Source: Burkholderiaceae bacterium
Lineage (GTDB): Bacteria > Pseudomonadota > Gammaproteobacteria > Burkholderiales > Burkholderiaceae_C
Direction of reading: 5' to 3'
DNA length: 12,029 bases
NCBI GenBank assembly: GCA_023260355.1
Contig: JALQVJ010000280.1
Location: forward strand, 1-12,029
Made by a program: the position numbers and the translations under genes. This document shows positions 1 to 7,250 of the stretch, piece by piece; positions within the stretch are counted from its first letter, which is position 1; every line of letters starts with the position of its first letter. Below the pieces are notes generated by a model that did not search any database, was not told the DNA's origin, and saw only the letters and a list, made by a program, of their open reading frames with translations.

Positions 1-90
1 CGAAGTGGTCTCCTGCAAGAAATGTTCGTCGGCGTGAACACAACCCGCTGCGCGCGTTCCGAGAAGTGACCCAATCTTTCAGGCGCGCCA
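1..90. promoter_or_regulatory. Divergent upstream region of the PBP1A gene
   Basis: No gene lies here on the + strand. An in-frame TGA at 67-69 blocks any upstream extension of the PBP1A frame. On the reverse strand positions 16-1 read GCAGGAGACCACTTCG, a good Shine-Dalgarno core (AGGAGA, 14-9) about 8 bases from the window edge. A leftward gene therefore probably starts just outside. In Burkholderiales this neighbour is usually the type IV pilus gene pilM, but that identity is inferred from synteny and not seen. I could not pick convincing -35/-10 boxes for either direction. Confidence 0.4.
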
Positions 91-2469
91 ATGCCCCCAC
101 CCCAATCGCCCAAACCTCCTCGCGCTCAAGTGCACGCATCGCCCAATCGGCCATGGGCTGGGCGCGTGTGGCGCCTCTTCGGGCTGCTTGTCGGCATGGG
201 CATCGCAGGCATCTGCGTCTTGGGCATCGCTTTCGCAATGGCCTACCCCAAACTGCCAGAAATCGACAGCTACGCGACCTACCGCCCCAAATTGCCTTTG
301 CGGGTATTCAGCCAAGACAAGGTCTTGCTGGCCTCTTTTGGAGAGGAAAAACGCGAATTCATCCCCATCCAGAAGATCCCGCAAGTGATGATTCATGCGG
401 TGTTGGCCGCTGAAGATGCGAACTTTTTCGAGCACTCCGGCGTTGATTTCAAAGGCATGGCCCGCGCGGTTTATGCCAACTTCGGGCGCGCCAAGAGCCA
501 AGGGGGCTCCACCATCAGCATGCAGGTCGCGCGCAACATGTACCTGTCTGCAGAGAAGACCTACATCCGCAAGATCTATGAAATCTTGCTGACCTACAAG
601 CTCGAGTACTCGCTCACCAAAGCCCAGATCCTTGAGGTTTACATGAACCACATCTATCTGGGTCAACGCGCTTATGGTTTTGGGGCGGCGTCGCGCACGT
701 ACTTTGGCAAACCTTTGGCCGATCTCAGTATTGCGCAGGCGGCCATGCTGGCGGGGCTACCCAAAGCCCCTTCCGCTTACAACCCAGTGCGCAACCCCAA
801 GCGAGCACGCGCTCGCCAGCTTTACATCATCGGCCGGATGGAAGCCAACGGCTTCATCACCAAAGCCCAGGCACAGCAAGCCAAGGCAGAGCCCGTGCCA
901 GTGCGCCAGTCGAAAGCAGCCACCGACGCCCACGCAGACTTTGTCGCGGAAATGGTTCGCACCGCGGTCACCGAGCAGTACGGTGAAGAGGCCTACACGC
1001 GGGGCCTAGACGTGTACACCACGATCAATGCCAAGGAGCAAGAGGCGGCGTATGCGGCATTGCGCAAGGGATTGATGGTTTACGAAAATCGCCATGCCTA
1101 CCGAGGCCCGGAAAAAACGATTGCCTTGCCGAATGACGCCCAGGCCCAATCCAACGCGATTGACGAGTTGCTGGACGCCACGGACGATCAGGGCGATTTG
1201 GTCGCAGCCGTGGTCACAAAAGTCAGCCCGGACAAGGTGGTTGCCGTGGCGCAGAACGGCAAAGTCCTCACCATTGAAGGCCGTGGTTTGGCAGGCGTCA
1301 AAACGGCGCTGACTGATCGTGTTCCTCAAGCCCAAAGGATCCGACGGGGTTCACTGATTCGCGTGACGCCAAGCGGTAAAACCGATTGGACGATCACACA
1401 GACACCAGAAGTCGAAGGCGCCATCATCTCGATGGATCCGCGCTCTGGACAAGTTCGCGCCCTCGTCGGCGGTTTCGATTTTGGCAAAAACCAATTCAAC
1501 CATGCCACCCAAGCATGGCGCCAGCCAGGCTCGAGCTTCAAGCCATTCATTTATTCAGCCGCATTTGAGCAAGGGCTCATGCCCTCCACGATCGTCAACG
1601 ATGCTCCGATTTTCTTCACGGCGGAAGAAACGGGTGGGCAGCCCTGGGAGCCGAGAAACTACGACGGCAAGTTTGAGGGCCCAATGTCAGCACGCAGAGG
1701 CTTGGCTCGCTCAAAGAACATGATCTCCATTCGCGTGCTCAAACTGTTGACGCCCCAAACTGCGCAAGAGTGGGCGTTGCGATTTGGTTTTGACCGCGAC
1801 AAAGTACCTCCCTACTACACGATGGCGCTTGGCGCAGGAACGGTGACGCCCATGCAAATGGTGACGGCCTACAGCGTGTTCGCCAACGGGGGGTACCGTG
1901 TGATTCCGAATTTGATTGAACGCATCCAAGACCAGCGCGGACGCAAAATCTACGAAGCGGCGCCAACGCCATTGGTTGAGCGCAACCGCATCATCAGTGC
2001 CCGCAACGCGTTCATGATGAGCAATATGCTCAAAGAAATCACACGCTCTGGCACTGCGCAACGCGCGTCGCGTGAGCTCGATCGCCACGATTTGTTTGGC
2101 AAAACCGGAACAACCAACGACTCACAAGACGCCTGGTTTGTCGGCTATCAGCCCACACGTGTGGCTGCAGTATGGGTCGGTTACGACACACCGCGAAATT
2201 TGGGCAACCACGAAACGGGCAGCGGGCTGGCCCTGCCCATTTGGATCGACTACATGGCTCCGACTCTGGCGGCCGTGCCGGAAGCTTCACTGGTGCCGCC
2301 GCCTGGCGTCGTTGAGGTAGGTGACGAATGGTATTTCCAAGAATTCACGCCCGGCAAGGGCATTGCGTCCATCGGCTTGGAAGACCGGCTGCCTGCCACC
2401 AATGTCAGCGCACCATCGGTTGATCAAAACGAGCGCAAAGACATTTTGCAGCTCTTCAAAGATCAGTGA
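91..2469 (+). CDS. mrcA: Penicillin-binding protein 1A (bifunctional glycosyltransferase/transpeptidase)
   Basis: Class A PBP that polymerises lipid II into glycan strands and cross-links the peptides at the outer face of the inner membrane. The 792-residue product is of normal family length. It has a short cytoplasmic tail and one membrane anchor (about 28-51). The GT51 domain carries EDANFFEH (catalytic Glu108), GGSTISMQVARN (138-149) and LEVYMNHIYLG (Glu182). An inserted OB-like region (about 335-440) follows. The transpeptidase has S*SFK (nucleophile Ser481, Lys484), SKN (541-543) and KTGT (671-674), so both active sites look intact. The ATG at 91 is the first start after an in-frame stop; its ribosome site is weak (CAGG, 80-83). 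The next gene, cyaY, converges on it with a 9-base gap. The symbol ponA is used equally often. Confidence 0.96.
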   Translation: MPPPQSPKPPRAQVHASPNRPWAGRVWRLFGLLVGMGIAGICVLGIAFAMAYPKLPEIDSYATYRPKLPLRVFSQDKVLLASFGEEKREFIPIQKIPQVMIHAVLAAEDANFFEHSGVDFKGMARAVYANFGRAKSQGGSTISMQVARNMYLSAEKTYIRKIYEILLTYKLEYSLTKAQILEVYMNHIYLGQRAYGFGAASRTYFGKPLADLSIAQAAMLAGLPKAPSAYNPVRNPKRARARQLYIIGRMEANGFITKAQAQQAKAEPVPVRQSKAATDAHADFVAEMVRTAVTEQYGEEAYTRGLDVYTTINAKEQEAAYAALRKGLMVYENRHAYRGPEKTIALPNDAQAQSNAIDELLDATDDQGDLVAAVVTKVSPDKVVAVAQNGKVLTIEGRGLAGVKTALTDRVPQAQRIRRGSLIRVTPSGKTDWTITQTPEVEGAIISMDPRSGQVRALVGGFDFGKNQFNHATQAWRQPGSSFKPFIYSAAFEQGLMPSTIVNDAPIFFTAEETGGQPWEPRNYDGKFEGPMSARRGLARSKNMISIRVLKLLTPQTAQEWALRFGFDRDKVPPYYTMALGAGTVTPMQMVTAYSVFANGGYRVIPNLIERIQDQRGRKIYEAAPTPLVERNRIISARNAFMMSNMLKEITRSGTAQRASRELDRHDLFGKTGTTNDSQDAWFVGYQPTRVAAVWVGYDTPRNLGNHETGSGLALPIWIDYMAPTLAAVPEASLVPPPGVVEVGDEWYFQEFTPGKGIASIGLEDRLPATNVSAPSVDQNERKDILQLFKDQ

Positions 2470-2484
2470 ATCACCCAATCACTG
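2464..2484. repeat. Short inverted repeat over two converging stop codons
   Basis: CAGTGA (2464-2469) and TCACTG (2479-2484) form a 6-bp stem with a 9-base loop. The left arm contains the PBP1A stop codon and the right arm contains the cyaY stop codon on the other strand. There is no U tract on either side, so it is at best a weak bidirectional terminator and may be coincidental. Confidence 0.35.
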
Positions 2485-2811
2485 CGGGCTGAACGCCACA
2501 GGCTGTTTGGCATGAAGGCTGAGTGCGTGATTCAAATCCGCGTAAAAGTCGCTTCCTGACTTGGTGTCTTGCCATTGACCACCCACGCACTTGTAGTGAT
2601 ACCCACCCTCTTTTGAGGCCATCCAAATTTCATGCAGTGGCTTTTGGAGATTGATCACAATTTGCGATCGATCCTCGAACGTCAAAGTGATCATGCCGCC
2701 GACGCGCTGGTTATCAATATCCACGTCACTGGACTCATTCAGTTCGTCGCAGTTGAGCTCAATAGAGCGCAAAACCGCTTCTGCCGCATCAAGGAATTCC
2801 AAGTCCGTCAT
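2479..2811 (-). CDS. cyaY: CyaY, bacterial frataxin
   Basis: Small cytoplasmic iron-binding protein that binds the IscS cysteine desulfurase and tunes iron-sulfur cluster assembly. The 110-residue product matches the usual frataxin length. It has an acidic first helix (D3, E5, D8, E11, E18, D22, E23, then D29 and D31) that forms the iron-binding ridge in this family. The central beta-sheet signature INLQKPLHEIWMAS (53-66) and GGYHY follow, then W80-Q-DTK and a C-terminal F/L-rich helix. It stands alone on the minus strand, converging on PBP1A and diverging from lptM with only 12 bases between start codons. A TAAAAT hexamer on the minus strand (2844-2839) is a possible -10 box, with no good -35. 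The cyaY-lptM-lysA neighbourhood is common in proteobacteria. Confidence 0.93.
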   Translation of the reverse strand: MTDLEFLDAAEAVLRSIELNCDELNESSDVDIDNQRVGGMITLTFEDRSQIVINLQKPLHEIWMASKEGGYHYKCVGGQWQDTKSGSDFYADLNHALSLHAKQPVAFSPQ

Positions 2812-2817
2812 TACAAT
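2812..2817 (+). promoter_or_regulatory. Candidate -10 box (TACAAT) for lptM-lysA
   Basis: TACAAT differs from the TATAAT consensus at one base and lies between the cyaY and lptM starts. Transcription would begin near 2824, which is exactly the A of the proposed lptM ATG. I see no convincing -35 at 16-18 bases upstream, where the sequence is cyaY coding DNA. The same hexamer occurs before engB at 10212-10217, which makes it slightly more credible. Confidence 0.35.
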
Positions 2818-2823
2818 CTCATC

Positions 2824-2973
2824 ATGAAGTTGAATTCCATTTTAAGGGTGCGCGCTAAACATCTGGCTTATTCAGGTCTATTCGCACTGCTCTGTATCAG
2901 CCTTACGGCATGTGGCCAAAAAGGCCCCCTCCGGCAAGCCTCCCTCAGCACGCTTGTGGCACCCACTCATTGA
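2824..2973 (+). CDS. lptM: LptM (YifL-like) small lipoprotein of the LPS translocon
   Basis: A 49-residue lipoprotein. It has a basic N-terminus (MKLNSILRVRAKH), a hydrophobic segment (about 14-27) and the lipobox LTAC with lipidated Cys30. This is followed by GQKGPL, the CG-x-KGPL hallmark of the LptM/YifL family. In Escherichia coli the homologue binds the LptD-LptE outer-membrane translocon and promotes correct LptD disulfide formation. It lies directly before lysA (8 bases from stop to start), so the two are probably co-transcribed. No clear ribosome site precedes the ATG. If the TACAAT at 2812 is the promoter, the message is leaderless, or the GTG at 2848 (giving 41 residues with the whole signal peptide) is the true start. 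The family is easily missed because of its size. Confidence 0.85.
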   Translation: MKLNSILRVRAKHLAYSGLFALLCISLTACGQKGPLRQASLSTLVAPTH

Positions 2974-2981
2974 TTCGAAAT

Positions 2982-4247
2982 ATGCGCATCCCCATTGGCT
3001 CTCAACTCAACGTCAAAGATAGCAATCTTCATCTCGAGGGCGTGCCGCTGCGGTCATTGGCCCTTGAACACGGGACGCCGCTGTTCGTGTACTCCAAAGC
3101 CGCCATGTTGAGCGCACTCAGTGCTTATCAAAAAGGCCTCAGCGGCAGACATGCGCGCATCCACTACGCCATGAAGGCCAACAGCAACTTGGCCATCTTG
3201 CAAACGTTCATCCAAGCTGGCTGCGGCGTGGATATCGTGTCTGGCGGCGAACTGGCGCGCGCGCTACACGCAGGGTGCGCCCCGGGGCACATCATCTTTT
3301 CAGGCGTCGGTAAAACGCGCACAGAAATGCGCGAAGCCTTGCGCGTGGGGATCGGTTGCTTCAACGTCGAGAGCATGGCCGAGCTGCACGCGCTGAACGC
3401 TGTCGCCGGTGAAATGGGCCTGCGAGCGCCCATCAGCCTGCGCGTCAATCCAGACGTTGATGCCAAAACCCACCCGTATATTTCGACGGGTTTGAAAGAC
3501 AACAAATTTGGGATCGCGCACGGAGACGCGATCGGCGCGTACGAACTGGCTCACCAAATGCCACACCTGGATGTGATCGGGATCGATTGCCACATTGGAT
3601 CTCAGATCACCCAGCCAGCCCCCTATCTTGACGCGATGGACAAGATGCTCGATTTGGTTGCAGCCATCGAAGCAAAAGGCATCTCGATTCCCCACATCGA
3701 CTTTGGCGGTGGCTTGGGCATCGACTACAACGGCGACACGCCTCCTGCAGCTGACCAATTGTGGGTTGAGTTATTGGCAAAAATCGATGCCCGGGGCTGG
3801 GGTAACCGCCACATCTCCGTCGAGCCCGGTCGCTCTTTGATTGGCAATGCTGGGGTGTGTTTGACCGAGGTTCAATACCTCAAGCCGGGTGCGCACAAAA
3901 ACTTCTGCATCATCGACGCCGCGATGAACGATCTGCCACGACCCTCGCTGTATCAGGCCTACCATGAGATCCTGCCACTTCAGCCGCGATCGGGGCTGCA
4001 GCAGACCTGGGATGTGGTCGGCCCAGTGTGCGAAAGCGGCGACTGGATTGGCAAAGACCGCCAACTGTGTGTTGAACCCGGTGATCACTTGGCTGTGGCG
4101 TCTGCAGGCGCATATTGCATGAGCATGGCCAGCAACTACAACACCCGCAACCGCGCCAAAGAACTCTTGGTCGATGGGCAACAGGTACACGTGATTCGCG
4201 AGCGAGAGCACACCGCGTCTCAGTGGCAAGACGAGCGATTGATCTGA
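2982..4247 (+). CDS. lysA: Diaminopimelate decarboxylase
   Basis: PLP enzyme of the alanine-racemase/ornithine-decarboxylase fold III family that decarboxylates meso-diaminopimelate to L-lysine, the last step of the lysine pathway. The product from ATG 2982 has 421 residues, the normal length. It shows HYAMKANSN with the PLP lysine at K65, HIGSQ (204-208), the phosphate-binding GGGLGI (242-247), EPGRS (281-285), the active-site CESGD (Cys350-Asp354) and GAY (Tyr378). An in-frame ATG at 2910 would add 24 residues overlapping lptM, but they (WPKRPPPASL...) are just the lptM codons in another frame, so 2982 is preferred. There is no strong ribosome site before 2982, and translation may be coupled to lptM termination 8 bases upstream. 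The stop is 3 bases from that of the convergent msrQ. Confidence 0.96.
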   Translation: MRIPIGSQLNVKDSNLHLEGVPLRSLALEHGTPLFVYSKAAMLSALSAYQKGLSGRHARIHYAMKANSNLAILQTFIQAGCGVDIVSGGELARALHAGCAPGHIIFSGVGKTRTEMREALRVGIGCFNVESMAELHALNAVAGEMGLRAPISLRVNPDVDAKTHPYISTGLKDNKFGIAHGDAIGAYELAHQMPHLDVIGIDCHIGSQITQPAPYLDAMDKMLDLVAAIEAKGISIPHIDFGGGLGIDYNGDTPPAADQLWVELLAKIDARGWGNRHISVEPGRSLIGNAGVCLTEVQYLKPGAHKNFCIIDAAMNDLPRPSLYQAYHEILPLQPRSGLQQTWDVVGPVCESGDWIGKDRQLCVEPGDHLAVASAGAYCMSMASNYNTRNRAKELLVDGQQVHVIREREHTASQWQDERLI

Positions 4248-4250
4248 GCT

Positions 4251-4895
4251 TCAGCCCCGCGCATGCTTGCCGAGACGAGCACGCGCGAACCACATCAGCC
4301 TGAACAAGAGCGCCAAACCGAACCACAGGCCAAAGAACACGACGTCTGACCAAGTCTGCTTGCCAGAGTGCACCCAATACAGGTGCAGCCACGCCAGGCC
4401 AGCCGCGACGTAAAGGCCACGGTGCAAGTGTTTCCAGCGGCGAAAGCCCAACGCTTTGATCGATGCTGCATTAGATGTCGCCGCCATCCAAGACATGATG
4501 AGGGTGGCAACCCACCCCACCGCAATCATGGGGCGAGCCAGCGCATCTGCCACCACGAAGGTGAAGTCAAAACCTTGATCAAACGCCACATAAGCCAGCG
4601 CGTGCACAGCGGCGTAAAAGAACGTCCACAAGCCAATCAGGCGCCGAACACTCGCCAAACCCGGCCATGACGCCAGCAACTGAATCGGCGTCAGCAGCAA
4701 CACAACCCCCAGCGCCCACATGGCCCAAATGCCGGTGAGTTTCAATATTGCCAGCGCAGGGTCGGGACCAAGTCCGAGCCAAAACAGTGGCACGCCCTCT
4801 AAGCACAATGGGCTGGCCATCAACACCCACACCAGGCCACGCGAGGCGCCGCTGATCGCGCGCGCACGCCAGCGCCCAGTGTTTCTAAGGGTCAA
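4251..4895 (-). CDS. msrQ: MsrQ, haem b membrane subunit of periplasmic methionine sulfoxide reductase
   Basis: Inner-membrane haem protein of the ferric-reductase-like transmembrane family (formerly YedZ) that passes electrons from the quinone pool or a flavin reductase to MsrP. The 214-residue product has about six hydrophobic helices (roughly 22-40, 48-70, 84-104, 122-138, 156-176, 184-203). Candidate haem ligands are H98 (AVHALAY), H158 (KHLHRG) and H171 (WLHLYW). The 60- and 13-residue spacings agree with my recollection of the E. coli ligands. The start is a TTG inside TTGA, overlapping the msrP stop by 4 bases. A GAGG ribosome site (4907-4904) sits 8 bases before it, so translational coupling to msrP is likely. 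Its 3' end converges on lysA with no terminator between. Confidence 0.92.
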   Translation of the reverse strand: MTLRNTGRWRARAISGASRGLVWVLMASPLCLEGVPLFWLGLGPDPALAILKLTGIWAMWALGVVLLLTPIQLLASWPGLASVRRLIGLWTFFYAAVHALAYVAFDQGFDFTFVVADALARPMIAVGWVATLIMSWMAATSNAASIKALGFRRWKHLHRGLYVAAGLAWLHLYWVHSGKQTWSDVVFFGLWFGLALLFRLMWFARARLGKHARG

Positions 4896-5872
4896 AAATA
4901 CTGCCTCAAATTCATGCCGCTGTAGAGGTTGGCGACATGGTCTGCGTAACCATTGAAGGGCAGCGTCGGTTGCCGTTTGGCAAACCAGCCAGACCCCAAA
5001 ACACGCTCAGACGCTTGGCTCCATCGAGGGTGCGAGACCGCAGGATTCACATTCGCATAAAACCCGTACTCATGCGGCGCAGCCTCATTCCAAGCGGTTT
5101 TAGGCTGCCGCTCAGAGACGCGAATCGTGACGAGCGATTTGGCACTTTTGAAACCGTATTTCCAAGGCACCATCAAGCGCAGCGGCGCCCCGTTCTGAGG
5201 AGGGAGTGTCTTGCCATACATCCCAAACACCATCATGGTCAGCGGATGCATGGCCTCATCCATGCGCAAACCCTCTTGATAGGGCCAGTCCAATCCGCTC
5301 ATCGCCAGCCCTGGCATCACCTTTTCATCAAGGTGCGTCACAAACGACACATAACGCGCCGAGCCTTTGGGCTGGCTGGCCTCCAGGATATGACTCAATG
5401 AATAGCCCAGCCAAGGGACAACCATCGCCCACGCCTCGACACAACGAAAGCGATACACCCGCTCCTCCATCGGCGCGAGCTTGAGCAATTCCTCGATTGA
5501 CCAAGTTTTGGGCTTCAGCACATCCCCTTCCACGCGCAAAGACCAAGGCTCCAAGCGCATCGCAGAGGCACGCCTGGCGGGCTCATCTTTGTCCAAGCCA
5601 AACTCGTAAAAGTTGTTGTATTGGGTCGCATCCGACTCTGCAGTCTGGGGCCCTGACCATTGGGCGCCAGGGACGGTGGAGCGCCGGTGGCTTAAAGGCT
5701 CGCCCGCCTTGGCCCAGGCCATATTGGGGAGCCCCATCGCCGTCACACCAGTGGCAGCCAGCGTTTTGAGCACGCCCCGTCGATTCAGAAAAGCAGCTTC
5801 AGAGGTGATCTGATTGTGCAAGCCATCGCCACGCAAAGCTGCACGCAAATCATTATTAGAACGAATGATCAC
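4892..5872 (-). CDS. msrP: MsrP, periplasmic molybdopterin protein-methionine-sulfoxide reductase (catalytic subunit)
   Basis: Sulfite-oxidase-family molybdoenzyme (formerly YedY) that reduces free and protein-bound methionine sulfoxide in the periplasm with electrons from MsrQ. The 326-residue product is close to the usual length. A Tat-type leader is present: LNRRGVLK with RR at 31-32, a hydrophobic stretch, and a probable cleavage near AWA (52-54). The molybdenum-ligating cysteine is C144 in VYRFRCVEAWAMVVPW. The start is a GTG at 5872, not the ATG at 5935. The GTG has a near-perfect AGGAGGT site 5 bases upstream and leaves a 34-base gap after ccsB, whereas the ATG form would overlap ccsB and add 21 residues unlike a Tat leader. 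The leader departs slightly from S/T-RR-x-F-L-K (N before RR, V for F). Confidence 0.94.
   Translation of the reverse strand: MIIRSNNDLRAALRGDGLHNQITSEAAFLNRRGVLKTLAATGVTAMGLPNMAWAKAGEPLSHRRSTVPGAQWSGPQTAESDATQYNNFYEFGLDKDEPARRASAMRLEPWSLRVEGDVLKPKTWSIEELLKLAPMEERVYRFRCVEAWAMVVPWLGYSLSHILEASQPKGSARYVSFVTHLDEKVMPGLAMSGLDWPYQEGLRMDEAMHPLTMMVFGMYGKTLPPQNGAPLRLMVPWKYGFKSAKSLVTIRVSERQPKTAWNEAAPHEYGFYANVNPAVSHPRWSQASERVLGSGWFAKRQPTLPFNGYADHVANLYSGMNLRQYF
4893..4907 (-). promoter_or_regulatory. Ribosome binding site and TTG start deciding msrQ
   Basis: On the minus strand GAGG (4907-4904) is followed by 8 bases and then TTG (4895-4893). The site is built from the last codons of msrP and the TTG shares two bases with the msrP TGA. 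No ATG or GTG is available nearer than the first membrane helix, so the TTG is the best-supported start. Confidence 0.6.
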
Positions 5873-5884
5873 CGCAACCTCCTC
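5870..5884 (-). promoter_or_regulatory. Strong ribosome binding site and GTG start of msrP
   Basis: Minus-strand GAGGAGGTTGCGGTG (5884-5870) contains AGGAGGT, fully complementary to the 16S 3' end, 5 bases before a GTG. It is the strongest ribosome site in the window. It fixes the msrP start inside the ccsB-msrP gap and suggests that MsrP is translated efficiently and independently of ccsB. Confidence 0.75.
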
Positions 5885-5906
5885 GTGCTTTGCGCAGCCA
5901 GGGCCA

Positions 5907-7250
5907 TCAAAGTTCTCCGTAGCTGTGCAGCCCACTCAAGAACATGTTGACACCCAAGAATGCGAACGTGGTCACACCCAACCCGACCAACGCCCACCAA
6001 GCCGACACCGCGCCGCGCAGCCCCTTCATCAAACGCATGTGCAACCACGCCGCATAGTTCAACCACACGATCAGTGCCCATGTTTCCTTCGGGTCCCAGC
6101 TCCAGTAGCCGCCCCAAGCATCTGCAGCCCAGAGTGCTCCTAAAACCGTGGCGATCGTGAAGAACGCAAAGCCCACGGCAATCGCTTTGTACATCACATC
6201 GTCCATAACCTCGAGGGCTGGCAGGCGGGCGGCAATGCGACGACGCGCGCGCAAGATACCCGCCGCGATGAGCGCTGAGATACCCGCGTAAACAATCCAA
6301 TAGCTCGCACCTGCTTCCATCGCGCCACGGCGAAACACCAGTGGCTCAAAGCACAACACCATGCCCAACAACCACAGGGGCGCGAGCTTGACCCAATGCG
6401 TTTCGTTGGCACTCTGCTTGATGAGGTAAGCAAAAGCCACCATTGCGGCGATTGAGAAGGTGCCGTAGCCAATGAAGTTGGCGGGCACGTGCAGTTTCAT
6501 CCACCAGCTTTGCAGTGCGGGCACCAGAGGTTGGATCGTGCCAGCCTCACGCACCAATGCGTACCAAATCAAAAAGCCGACGGCGGCACTCACCACCAGC
6601 ATCACGAAAGCCCCCATGCTCTTGGTGCCGTAGTGGGACTCGTAGTACAGATAAAACAGAGCCGTCATCCAACAAAACATGACGAACACTTCGTACAAAT
6701 TGGACACAGGGATATGGCCAATATCCGGACCCATTTGGTGACTCTCGAACCAGCGAACCATCGTGCCGATCAGGGCCAAGGTCACAGCAACCCATGTCAA
6801 ACGCGAACCCAAGCTGTCAAATGCGGGGGCCCAATCGGCTTTGATAAAGCCGACCCAATAGAACGCTGTGGCCATGAAAAACAACATGCACATCCACAAA
6901 ATGGCGGACTGGCTGGACAAGAAATACTTCAATAAAAACACCTGTTCGGCGCGCGCCAAATCCGACCCCGATGGGCCTTGATAGAGATATATCGCAAGCA
7001 GTGAAAAGCCAGCGACAACGACCATCAGTGTGGCAAGGCGCCGCCAGAACCAACCCAAAGCCACCACCGCGGGCACAACGCCCACCAAGATCGCCTTTTC
7101 ATATCCATCCATGCTGGCGTGGTAAAGCGCAAGCGCAACGGTCGCACCGATCACCGTCAACAGCGCAAACGCCCAATCCCAAGGGGTCCTGCGTGACTTG
7201 TTCAATGAACCGTTCGCAGAGGATGCCAATGTCGTGGTTGCAGTATTCAT
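5907..7250 (-). CDS. ccsB: CcsB (CcsA/ResC-type) haem exporter/handling subunit of cytochrome c synthetase, System II
   Basis: Polytopic inner-membrane partner of ResB. Together they move haem to the periplasmic face and ligate it to CXXCH motifs of apocytochromes. The 447-residue product has many hydrophobic segments along most of its length. The diagnostic tryptophan-rich WWD haem-binding motif lies at 374-391 (core AWGGYWSWDPKETW). Candidate haem histidines are H254 (KLHVPANFIGYG) before it, and H404 (WLHMR) and H442 (SGLHSYG) after it. The 38-residue spacing of the last two fits what I recall for CcsBA proteins. About 50-60 residues of N-terminal linker and helices precede the conserved part. 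The ATG overlaps the resB stop as ATGA (7250-7247), indicating coupled translation. The thiol reductant (CcsX/ResA) and CcdA/DsbD are not in the window. Confidence 0.95.
   Translation of the reverse strand: MNTATTTLASSANGSLNKSRRTPWDWAFALLTVIGATVALALYHASMDGYEKAILVGVVPAVVALGWFWRRLATLMVVVAGFSLLAIYLYQGPSGSDLARAEQVFLLKYFLSSQSAILWMCMLFFMATAFYWVGFIKADWAPAFDSLGSRLTWVAVTLALIGTMVRWFESHQMGPDIGHIPVSNLYEVFVMFCWMTALFYLYYESHYGTKSMGAFVMLVVSAAVGFLIWYALVREAGTIQPLVPALQSWWMKLHVPANFIGYGTFSIAAMVAFAYLIKQSANETHWVKLAPLWLLGMVLCFEPLVFRRGAMEAGASYWIVYAGISALIAAGILRARRRIAARLPALEVMDDVMYKAIAVGFAFFTIATVLGALWAADAWGGYWSWDPKETWALIVWLNYAAWLHMRLMKGLRGAVSAWWALVGLGVTTFAFLGVNMFLSGLHSYGEL

Noticed and set aside
79..666. Open frame of 195 codons on the minus strand over the PBP1A start
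   Set aside because: It is antisense to the well-supported PBP1A glycosyltransferase domain and shows no protein-like motif. The region belongs to PBP1A.
2910..2981. Longer lysA start at ATG 2910
   Set aside because: The extra 24 residues overlap lptM in another frame and do not resemble LysA N-termini. The start at 2982 gives the normal length.
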